Positions 25,829 to 33,612 of a stretch of 64,000 nt of DNA are shown one piece after another (position 1 is the first letter of the stretch; the number at the start of each line of letters is the position of its first letter). The DNA is taken from assembly GCF_014654675.1 (NCBI RefSeq), contig NZ_BNBC01000046.1:1-64000 (forward strand), in the 5' to 3' direction. A program made the position numbers and the translations under genes. The notes beneath the pieces are model-generated. The model ran no database searches, was not told the origin of the DNA, and saw only the letters and a program-made list of their open reading frames with translations. This DNA comes from Streptomyces spiralis (lineage in GTDB: Bacteria; Actinomycetota; Actinomycetes; Streptomycetales; Streptomycetaceae).

Positions 25829-27070
25829 ATGAACAGCACCTCCAGACGGCGCCGTCTGACCGCCGCAACCGTGACCGCTCTCGCCGTGGCCGTCTCCGCC
25901 TGCTCCACCGGCTCGGGCAGTACCGACACCAAGGGTGCCGGCGGCGGCACGTACACGATCTGGGACCCGTATCCACAGTTCGACAAGGGCTCGGACTGGG
26001 CGAAGCTGCTGGACCAGTGCGGCACCAAGGCCAAGGTGAAGGTCAAGCGGACCGCCTTCGACACCAGCGACCTGGGCAACAAGACGCTGCTGGCGGCGCA
26101 GCAGGGCAACTCGCCGGACGTCCTCATCGTCGACAACCCGGTGGTGTCGACCCTGGCCGAGGCGGGCGTGCTCACCACGACGGACGACAACAAGCTGGAC
26201 ACCTCGAAGGTGGACCCCAACCTGCTCGCGGCCGGCCAGTCGGGCGGCAAGATCTACGGCACGCCGATCGGCGCCAACACCCTGGCCCTCTACTACAACA
26301 AGGAGGTGCTGCAGAAGGCCGGCGTGGACATCGCCTCGGTCAAGGACTGGACGTCGCTGACGGCGGCGCTGGCCAAGGTCAAGAAGGCCGGCAAGAAGGG
26401 CATCACCTTCTCGGCGATCGGCACCGAGGAGGGCAGTTTCCAGTTCCTGCCCTGGTTCTGGGGTTCGGGCGCGAAGCTGACCGAACTCGACTCCGCCCAG
26501 GCCGTGTCGGCGCTCTCCCTGTGGAAGGACTGGCTGAAAAGCGGCTACGCCCCCAACTCGGTCCTCAACAACACCCAGACCACCAGCTGGCAGGAGTTCG
26601 CCGGCGGCGACTACGCCTTCGCGGAGAACGGCACCTGGCAGCTCGCCAACGCCAAGAAGGCCGGCTTCGATTACGGGGTGCTGCCCATCCCGGCCGACAC
26701 GGGCGGCAACGCTGCAGCCCCGACCGGTGGCGAGTTCGTGACCGTCCCGGTCCAGAAGGACACCGGCCGCTACGCCACCGCTCAGAAGCTGGTGACCTGC
26801 CTGACCAGCGGCGACAACCTCTACAACACCGACACCACGCTGTCCTACGTGGCCCCCGACGGCGAGGTCCAGGACAAGCAGGTGGCCGCGAACGCCGACC
26901 TCAAGCCCTGGGTCGACGCGGTCAAGGCGGCCAAGGGCCGCACCAGTGACGACCTGGGCACCAAGTACCCCAAGATCTCAGAACAGATGTGGAAGGCCGT
27001 CCAGTCCGCCCTCAGCGGGTCCAAGTCGCCCAAGGACGCGCTGTCCGAGGCCCAGTCCGCCGCCAAGTGA
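25829..27070 (+). CDS. ABC transporter sugar-binding lipoprotein
   Basis: A 413-residue extracellular solute-binding protein of the CUT1 carbohydrate family. A lipoprotein signal with lipobox AVSAC places Cys25 as the lipidated residue, after a tract of four arginines. The mature part begins with a Ser/Thr/Gly linker, then TYTIWDPYPQFDKGSDWA, and includes the loop WFWGSGAKLTELDS. AAAGGAA precedes the ATG at 25829. It lies 138 bases after lacI and 20 bases before the first permease. No ATPase gene is in the group, which is usual in Streptomyces, where the MsiK ATPase is shared. Confidence 0.92.
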   Translation: MNSTSRRRRLTAATVTALAVAVSACSTGSGSTDTKGAGGGTYTIWDPYPQFDKGSDWAKLLDQCGTKAKVKVKRTAFDTSDLGNKTLLAAQQGNSPDVLIVDNPVVSTLAEAGVLTTTDDNKLDTSKVDPNLLAAGQSGGKIYGTPIGANTLALYYNKEVLQKAGVDIASVKDWTSLTAALAKVKKAGKKGITFSAIGTEEGSFQFLPWFWGSGAKLTELDSAQAVSALSLWKDWLKSGYAPNSVLNNTQTTSWQEFAGGDYAFAENGTWQLANAKKAGFDYGVLPIPADTGGNAAAPTGGEFVTVPVQKDTGRYATAQKLVTCLTSGDNLYNTDTTLSYVAPDGEVQDKQVAANADLKPWVDAVKAAKGRTSDDLGTKYPKISEQMWKAVQSALSGSKSPKDALSEAQSAAK

Positions 27071-27090
27071 GCCGACCACAAGGGTCGTTG

Positions 27091-28074
27091 ATGAACCACA
27101 CGACACAGCTCCCGGACCACCGATCCGAGGGCGTCCGGAACGGGGCGGCGGCCGCCACCCCGCACTCGGCCCGCAGCACGGAACGCCGCCGGCCCGCCTC
27201 CCCCCAGTGGGCCGCCTGGGCCTTCCTCACCCCGGTGACCCTCTACCTCCTCCTCTTCTACGCCTATCCGCTGTACCGCAACCTCGACCTGAGCCTGCGC
27301 GACTACACCGTGCGCTCCTTCGTCCAGGGCGACGCGCCGTTCACAGGCCTGGCGAACTACCGCGAGGTCTTCGCCGACCCGGTCTTCGCCCCGGCCCTGC
27401 TCCACACCGCGGTCTTCACCGCCGTGTGCCTGGTCTTCCAGTACGCCATCGGACTCGCCCTCGCGGTCTTCTTCCACCAGAACTTCCGGCTCTCGGCCAC
27501 GCTCCGTGCCCTGTTCCTGGTGCCCTGGCTGCTGCCGCTGATCGTCTCGGCCTCCACCTGGTCGTGGATGCTGAACAGCGAGTCGGGCGTCGTCAACGCC
27601 GCCCTGCACGCCATCGGCATCGGGCCGGTGAACTGGCTGACCTCGCCGTCCTGGTCGCTGACCTCGGTGATCATCGCGAACATCTGGATCGGCGTCCCGT
27701 TCAACCTGGTCGTGCTCCACAGCGGCCTGCAGTCTATCCCCGCGAGCCTGTACGAGGCCGCCGCCATCGACGGGGCGAACGCCTGGCAGCGCTTCTGGCG
27801 CGTCACCTTCCCGCTGCTGCGTCCGGTGTCGGCGATCACTCTGCTCCTGGGACTGATCTACACGCTCAAGGTCTTCGACATCATCTGGATCATGACCAAG
27901 GGCGGCCCGGCGGACTCGTCCACCACCTTCGCCACCTGGTCCTACCGGCTCGGCTTCGGCAACCTCCTGCCGGCCTTCGGCCCCGGCGCGGCCGTCGGCA
28001 ACCTGCTCGTGGTCGCCGCGCTGGTCTTCGGCCTGGTCTACGTCCGGGTCCAGAGAAAGCAGGCGCTGTCATGA
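27091..28074 (+). CDS. ABC sugar transporter permease (MalF-type)
   Basis: A 327-residue inner-membrane permease with six hydrophobic segments after a charged N-terminus of about 40 residues. The first helix is FLTPVTLYLLLFYAYPL. The ATPase-docking EAA loop reads LYEAAAIDGANAWQRFWRVT, followed by FPLLRP. It is translationally coupled to the next permease by an ATGA overlap. Confidence 0.92.
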   Translation: MNHTTQLPDHRSEGVRNGAAAATPHSARSTERRRPASPQWAAWAFLTPVTLYLLLFYAYPLYRNLDLSLRDYTVRSFVQGDAPFTGLANYREVFADPVFAPALLHTAVFTAVCLVFQYAIGLALAVFFHQNFRLSATLRALFLVPWLLPLIVSASTWSWMLNSESGVVNAALHAIGIGPVNWLTSPSWSLTSVIIANIWIGVPFNLVVLHSGLQSIPASLYEAAAIDGANAWQRFWRVTFPLLRPVSAITLLLGLIYTLKVFDIIWIMTKGGPADSSTTFATWSYRLGFGNLLPAFGPGAAVGNLLVVAALVFGLVYVRVQRKQALS

Positions 28075-28895
28075 GCCGAACCCGCAGGCATACCTGGGTG
28101 AAGACCACGACCGGAGTGCTGTTGACCGGGATCATGCTCTTCCCGGTGTACTGGATGGTCAACGTCTCCCTCACCCGCGACCGGGACATGCGCAAGAGCC
28201 CACCGGACCTGCTGCCGCTGCACGGCACCCTGACCGGCTACCACACCGTCCTCGACGAGCAGCTGCCCTACCTCGGCACCAGCCTCGTCATCGGCCTGGG
28301 CACCGTGGTCCTGACCGTCGCCCTGTCCGCACCCGCCGGCTACGCACTGGCCAAGCTGCGCCCGCGCGGCGGAGGCATCCTGGGCTTCGTGCTGCTGGCC
28401 GCCCAGATGATCCCCGGGATCATCATGGCGATGGGCTTCTACGCCATCTACCTCCGGCTCGGCCTCCTGCAGTCCGTCCCCGGGCTGATCGTCGCCGACT
28501 CCACCCTCGCCGTCCCCTTCGGCGTCCTGATCTTCACCGCGTTCATGTCCGGCATTCCCGGCGAACTGCTCCAGGCGGCGACGACCGACGGCGCCGGGCC
28601 GCTGCGCACCTTCTGGTCCATCGTCCTGCCCATCAGCCGCAACGCCGTGGTCACCGTGTCCCTGTTCGCGTTCCTGTGGTCCTGGTCCGACTTCGTCTTC
28701 GCCGGCACCCTCGTCAACGGCGGCGCCCACGAGCCGATCACCCTCGGCATCTACCACTACATCGGCAACAACAACCAGCAGTGGAACGCCATCATGGCCA
28801 CCGCCGTGGTCGCCTCCCTGCCGGCCGCGGTCATCCTCGTCCTGGCCCAGCGCTATGTCGCCGCGGGTGTGACCGCCGGTGCGGTCAAGGACTGA
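28071..28895 (+). CDS. ABC sugar transporter permease (MalG-type)
   Basis: A 274-residue permease forming the second half of the membrane channel. The EAA loop is LLQAATTDGAGPLRTFWSIV, with LPISRNAVVTV after it. The N-terminal helix includes GIMLFPVYWMVNVSLT, usual for MalG proteins. It overlaps the MalF-type gene by four bases. A small hairpin separates it from the glycosidase gene. Confidence 0.92.
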   Translation: MSRTRRHTWVKTTTGVLLTGIMLFPVYWMVNVSLTRDRDMRKSPPDLLPLHGTLTGYHTVLDEQLPYLGTSLVIGLGTVVLTVALSAPAGYALAKLRPRGGGILGFVLLAAQMIPGIIMAMGFYAIYLRLGLLQSVPGLIVADSTLAVPFGVLIFTAFMSGIPGELLQAATTDGAGPLRTFWSIVLPISRNAVVTVSLFAFLWSWSDFVFAGTLVNGGAHEPITLGIYHYIGNNNQQWNAIMATAVVASLPAAVILVLAQRYVAAGVTAGAVKD

Positions 28896-28918
28896 GTTCC
28901 CCCTCAACCACGGCACGA

Positions 28919-28944
28919 CGGCTGACCCGACGGCGCGTCAGCCG
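28919..28944 (+). terminator. Intercistronic hairpin
   Basis: CGGCTGAC pairs with GTCAGCCG across a ten-base loop between the second permease and the glycosidase. It may lower expression of the last gene or protect the upstream mRNA. It is too short to be a sure terminator. Confidence 0.4.
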
Positions 28945-28979
28945 ACCGTTGCCCCTGCTCCAGAAACGAGTCACGCCCC

Positions 28980-30716
28980 ATGACCGCCGCCCGATCCGGC
29001 CCGGCCTTCTCCGTCCATGACATCCCGTTCAGCACGTTCGGATCCTGGTTCGACATCTCGCCCGTGATCGCGGAGAAGACCTACGCAGAGGACCTCCACC
29101 TCGTCTCGCACCAGAACGGCATGCACGGCGTCCTGCGCCTGGTCCCCCTGAACACGGCGACGGGCGACCGCGCCGAGGGCCGTGTCGAGGCGACACCTGG
29201 CCTGCTCAGCTGGATCGGCGAGAACGGGCGCGTCGACCTCGCCTACGAGTCTCCCGACACCGTACGGCTGTGGGGGAGCGGCCTGGGCTTCGGCGTCTTC
29301 GCCGCCGCACAGACCCTGACCCCCTTCAGCGGAACGTACTTCTTCCACGACCCGGCGGCGGACGCGTACGTCTTCACGTCGTACGAGACCGGACGCCGTT
29401 ACCGCGTCTCCGTGCTCTCGGGCACCCGCGCCGAGGTGGCCGGAGAGCAGGCCCTGGGCGGCGCCGACCGCGGTCTCGCCGTGACCGGGGACGCGGACGG
29501 GGTGTGGGAGATCGCGATCGAGGAACTCGACACCGCCCGCCCGCCGTACACCTCCTCGGCGGCTTTCGAGGCCGTCGCGGAGTCCGCGCGGCGGGAGTTC
29601 GCGGACTTCGTCGAAGCGGTGGCCCCCTGGCGGTCGGCCGCCACCCCGGCCGCCGAACTCGCCGCCTACGTGGTCTGGTCGGCCACCGTGCGGCCGACGG
29701 GCCTGCTCTCCCGGCCCGGCGTGCTGATGTCCAAGCACTGGATGGACAAGGTCTGGAGCTGGGACCACTGTTTCAACGCTCTTGCGCTGGCTCCCGGTTG
29801 CCCGGAACTGGGCTGGGACCAGTTCCACCTCCCCTTCGACCACCAGGACGCGGCAGGCGCGCTGCCCGACTCCGTCACCCACTCCGAGGTCCTGCACAAT
29901 TTCGTCAAGCCGCCCATCCACGGCTGGGCCTTCGGTCACCTGCGCCGCCGGTTGCCGACACCTCCCGGCCAGACCGAACTGGTCGAGACCTACGACCGGT
30001 TGGAGCGCTGGACCGACTTCTGGCTCACGGCGAGACGGGCCCCCGGGGATGCACTGCCCTACTACCAGCACGGCAACGACAGCGGTTGGGACAACGCCAC
30101 CACCTTCGATCCCGAGCGGGTGGTCGTCACCGCCGACCTGGCCGCCTTCCTCATACTCCAGCTGCACGAACTTGCCGCTCTCGCCACGGAGTTGGGTCGC
30201 CCGGACGACGCGGACCGGTGGACGCGCACGGCCGCGGAGATACAGACGGCGCTGTTCGAGGAGCTCTGGACCGGCGACAGGTTCGTCGCCCGCGGGGCCG
30301 CCGGCGGGACCACTTGGAGCAGCGCCAGTCTCCTGGACCTGATGCCCGTCGTGCTGGGCGAACACCTGCCCGACGAGGTCGGCGGCGCGCTGGCCGACCA
30401 CATCAAGGCCCACCTCACCCCGTACGGTCTCGCCACCGAACTGACCACCTCACCGCACTACCTCGCCGACGGCTACTGGCGCGGTCCGATCTGGGCCCCC
30501 GCCACCGTCCTCGTCGAGGACGGCCTGCGCCGCGCCGGCCACACCCGACTGGCCGACGACATCAGCGCCCGCTTCCGCGCCCTGTGCGAGACCCACGGCT
30601 TCGCCGAGAACTTCGACGCCCTGACCGGAACGGGCCTGCGCGACCGCGCCTACACCTGGACCGCCAGCAGCTACCTCCTCCTCGCGGAGGCGCACGCCCA
30701 CCGGGAGAGCCACTGA
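28980..30716 (+). CDS. Intracellular six-hairpin glycosidase (MGH1/GH63-like)
   Basis: A 578-residue protein without a signal peptide. The C-terminal two thirds look like an (alpha/alpha)6 barrel of the GH37/GH63/amylo-alpha-1,6-glucosidase type. Signatures include SKHWMDKVWSWDHCFNA near 250, YYQHGNDSGWDNATTF near 365, and YWRGPIWAPATVLVEDGL near 500. It is the last gene of the LacI-controlled group and probably cleaves the oligosaccharide brought in by the transporter. The exact bond is unknown. Confidence 0.8.
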   Translation: MTAARSGPAFSVHDIPFSTFGSWFDISPVIAEKTYAEDLHLVSHQNGMHGVLRLVPLNTATGDRAEGRVEATPGLLSWIGENGRVDLAYESPDTVRLWGSGLGFGVFAAAQTLTPFSGTYFFHDPAADAYVFTSYETGRRYRVSVLSGTRAEVAGEQALGGADRGLAVTGDADGVWEIAIEELDTARPPYTSSAAFEAVAESARREFADFVEAVAPWRSAATPAAELAAYVVWSATVRPTGLLSRPGVLMSKHWMDKVWSWDHCFNALALAPGCPELGWDQFHLPFDHQDAAGALPDSVTHSEVLHNFVKPPIHGWAFGHLRRRLPTPPGQTELVETYDRLERWTDFWLTARRAPGDALPYYQHGNDSGWDNATTFDPERVVVTADLAAFLILQLHELAALATELGRPDDADRWTRTAAEIQTALFEELWTGDRFVARGAAGGTTWSSASLLDLMPVVLGEHLPDEVGGALADHIKAHLTPYGLATELTTSPHYLADGYWRGPIWAPATVLVEDGLRRAGHTRLADDISARFRALCETHGFAENFDALTGTGLRDRAYTWTASSYLLLAEAHAHRESH

Positions 30717-30881
30717 CCGGGGAGAGTGCCGGCGACGAGCGGGATCGGTGATCTTTGATGTACATCGCGGCGTCCGGTTCGAGGCGGTCGACGACACCCG
30801 GTGAAGGAATGCGCGGAGGCGGTCTTGGACTACCTGGTGCAAGCTTCGAAGAGCAGGCGGCATGACCTGTGAAGGGTGATC

Positions 30882-31715
30882 ATGAGTGTGAGGGATCCGA
30901 ACGCCGGCCACGCGGAACCCGCGGATCAGGGCGCTACGGCCGCGGGCGCCGGCGTCGCCCATGGCGATGCGCCATTGGCCGGATGTGCGGCGCTGGTGAC
31001 CGGCGCGTCCAGCGGTATCGGCGCGGCCACCGCTTTGTCGCTTGCGCGTCAGGGCGCCGCCGTGGCGGTGGTCGCCCGCCGTACGGGGCGGCTGGAGGAC
31101 CTGGCCGCGGTGATCCGTGACGGGGGTGGCTCGTGCAGCGTTCTCACCGCTGACCTCGAAGACGCGGCGCAGGCTCGTCGGACCGTCGAAGAGGCCGTGG
31201 CTTGCTTCGCACGGTTGGACGTGCTCGTGAACAACGCCGGTTACGTGGCCATGGGCACCATCGGGGAGGGCGACGCGGCGGAGTGGGAGCGGATGGTCGA
31301 TCTCAACTTCAACGCCGTCCTGCACCTGTCGCAGGCGGCGTTGCCCCATTTGCTCCGCGCGGCGGCGAACGGGCCGCGCGGGGTCGCTGATCTTGTGAAC
31401 GTCAGCTCGGTCGGGGGCCGGGTGGTGCGCAGGAACAACGGTGTCTACTCGGCGACCAAGCACGCGGTGGGCGCGCTCAGCGAGGCCCTGCGTCAGGAGG
31501 TGACGGGAAGGGGCATCCGGGTGGGGCTGATCGAGCCGGGCATGACGGTGACGGAGATGGCGACCGGCCCCGGGGCCGCTGCCGCCCGTGGTGTACCGCA
31601 GGACGCTTGGCTGCGCGCCGAAGACATCGCCCGCGCCATCACCTTCGTGATCACGCAGCCCCCGCATGTAGCGGTCAATGAGATCATGGTCCGTCCCACG
31701 GCCCAGGAACACTGA
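30882..31715 (+). CDS. SDR family oxidoreductase
   Basis: A 277-residue classical short-chain dehydrogenase with a 30-residue low-complexity N-terminal extension. Cofactor motif VTGASSGIGAATALS, NNAG in VLVNNAGYVAMG, catalytic Ser in NVSSVGGR, and Tyr/Lys in GVYSATKHAVGAL are all intact. GAAGGGTG precedes the ATG at 30882; a GTG six bases upstream is possible. It ends 23 bases before the antiporter. Substrate is unknown. Confidence 0.88.
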   Translation: MSVRDPNAGHAEPADQGATAAGAGVAHGDAPLAGCAALVTGASSGIGAATALSLARQGAAVAVVARRTGRLEDLAAVIRDGGGSCSVLTADLEDAAQARRTVEEAVACFARLDVLVNNAGYVAMGTIGEGDAAEWERMVDLNFNAVLHLSQAALPHLLRAAANGPRGVADLVNVSSVGGRVVRRNNGVYSATKHAVGALSEALRQEVTGRGIRVGLIEPGMTVTEMATGPGAAAARGVPQDAWLRAEDIARAITFVITQPPHVAVNEIMVRPTAQEH

Positions 31716-31738
31716 CCGTCGACCCAGTGGGAAGCTCG

Positions 31739-33325
31739 ATGACCGGTCTGACCGTTGTTCTGCTGCTCGTGGTCCTGGCCACGGCGGTGGCGACCGGTGC
31801 CCGGCGCTGGAGCCTGCCCGCTCCGTCACTCCTCGTGATCGCCGGCCTCGTCGTGGGGCTGATGCCGTGGGTTCCCGAGGTGCGTCTGCCGCCTCAAGTG
31901 ATCAGCGTGCTGGTGCTGCCTCCCCTGCTCTACGCCTCGGCCGGGGAAATCTCTGTCCGCGACCTGCGCGCCGTGTGGAGGCCGGTGAGCGCACTGGTCT
32001 TCGGTCTGGTCGTCGTCTCGGCCCTTGCCATCGGGTACATGGCCGCCGCGATCACCCCGCTCACCGCCGCGACCGCGCTTATTCTCGGGTCTGCACTGGC
32101 CAGCACCGACCCCGTGGCCGTCACCGCGCTCGGCCGACGTCTGTCCCTCCCACCGCGCGTGCAGGCCCTGGTGCAGGCGGAAAGCCTGTTCAACGACGCC
32201 ACCTCGCTGGTCCTGTACAAGGTCGCCGTGGTGACCGCGGTGACCGGCAGCGCCATCAGCGTGTCCGGGACCGCCCTGGAGTTCCTGATTCTCGCGGGCG
32301 GAGGAGCCCTCGTGGGTGCGGCGGTCGCCGCGGTGGTGACCCTGATCCGCAGGCGGACCGACGACCCCATGCTGGAGACCGTCATCGCGCTGGTCACTCC
32401 CTACGCCTCCTACGTCATCGCGGAGCAGTCGCGCACCTCCGGCGTGACCGCCGTCATCGTGTCCGGGGTCGTCCTCGGCAGCACCGGCCACAAACTCGGC
32501 AACGCCTCCGTCCGCCTCCAGGTCCACGCCGTCTACGACACCGTCACCTTCCTGCTGGAGAGCGTCGTCTTCGCACTGATCGGCCTCGAGCTTCCCTCGG
32601 TCGTCCGCCATCTCGCGCGCGACGAGCACGGCTGGCCGCTGTGGGTGCCGTTGATCGCCTTCGCTCTGCTGGCGATCCGCCTGCTGTGGATCTTCCCGCT
32701 GTCCGCCCTGATCCATCACCGGCACAGGATCGGCGACAACCGGCTCTCCTGGCGCGTTCCGGCCGTCCTGTCCTGGGCGGGCACCCGCGGTGTGATGCCG
32801 CTGGCGGCCGCGCTCTCCATCCCCCTGGTCACCCACACCGGGGCGCCGCTGCCGCACCGGGCGCTCATTCTCATGCTCACCACCGGGACCGTCGCGCTGA
32901 CTCTCGTCTTCCAGGGGTTCACCCTGGCCCCTGTCGTCCGCCGCTCCGGTATCGCTCTGGAACCGGAGCACACCGCTCGCGAGGAGGCGCGGACCCGCCG
33001 ACGCATCGCCCACGCCGCACTCGCAGAGCTGGAGCAGCTCGGCGATCTGGATGAACTCGCCGATCTGGGTGCCGCCGCGCAGGCCGCATTGAAACAGGCC
33101 CGTCGTCATTTGGAAGCGCGCATCCACCAGGTGGAAGACGCCCACTACAGCGACCCGGACGCCCGGCCTGCCGACGCCTACCGCGAGATTCGCCGGACAC
33201 TCATCGCCATCGAGGCGGCCGAGCTCCAGCACCTCTACGAAGCGAACAAGATCAGCAACGCCACCCGGCGCCGGATCCAGCACGAACTCGACCTCGAAGA
33301 AGCCAGCCTCCGCCCGCGCGACTGA
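31739..33325 (+). CDS. Na+/H+ antiporter, CPA1 family
   Basis: A 528-residue membrane protein with about 12 hydrophobic segments over residues 1-410 and a cytosolic helical tail of about 115 residues. The core motif ALASTDPVAVTALGRRLSLP and VQAESLFNDATSLVLYKVAV carry the Asp residues expected for cation exchange. WAGTRGVMPLAAALSIPL is the conserved late motif. I used the ATG at 31739, with GGGAAG just ahead. The tail is rich in Glu and Arg and may be regulatory. Confidence 0.92.
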   Translation: MTGLTVVLLLVVLATAVATGARRWSLPAPSLLVIAGLVVGLMPWVPEVRLPPQVISVLVLPPLLYASAGEISVRDLRAVWRPVSALVFGLVVVSALAIGYMAAAITPLTAATALILGSALASTDPVAVTALGRRLSLPPRVQALVQAESLFNDATSLVLYKVAVVTAVTGSAISVSGTALEFLILAGGGALVGAAVAAVVTLIRRRTDDPMLETVIALVTPYASYVIAEQSRTSGVTAVIVSGVVLGSTGHKLGNASVRLQVHAVYDTVTFLLESVVFALIGLELPSVVRHLARDEHGWPLWVPLIAFALLAIRLLWIFPLSALIHHRHRIGDNRLSWRVPAVLSWAGTRGVMPLAAALSIPLVTHTGAPLPHRALILMLTTGTVALTLVFQGFTLAPVVRRSGIALEPEHTAREEARTRRRIAHAALAELEQLGDLDELADLGAAAQAALKQARRHLEARIHQVEDAHYSDPDARPADAYREIRRTLIAIEAAELQHLYEANKISNATRRRIQHELDLEEASLRPRD

Positions 33326-33612
33326 CTGCCGGCGCTCAGGTTGCGTGCAAGGGGGCGGTGTACGGGTTCAAGCTGATCCGGGGTTTCATGGCGCTCTCCC
33401 GGACGCGGACGGCGCTGGGCCGGTTCCTGTGTCTCGAAAAGCATTGCCGTACGAGGGGTGTTGACGGGACTCGCGGACACCCTAAGATCCCTGCTGCTCG
33501 AAGTACCGATCAGTGTACGGAATACCGAACGAGGTCGGTCGGCAGCTTCCGCAGGGCTGCCCTGCTCCGGCCGCTACGCAACGCAACGGTCTGTCACAAG
33601 GGAATGAGCCGC
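33326..33612. other. Non-coding stretch upstream of the arabinofuranosidase
   Basis: I see no gene. The sequence is less GC-rich near 33480-33540 and contains TGTACGGAATACCG close to an expected promoter position. No copy of the LacI-type palindrome is present. Confidence 0.4.

Noticed and set aside
30717..30881. Possible small gene between the six-hairpin glycosidase and the SDR
   Set aside because: No frame with a ribosome site or protein-like sequence was found in 165 bases.
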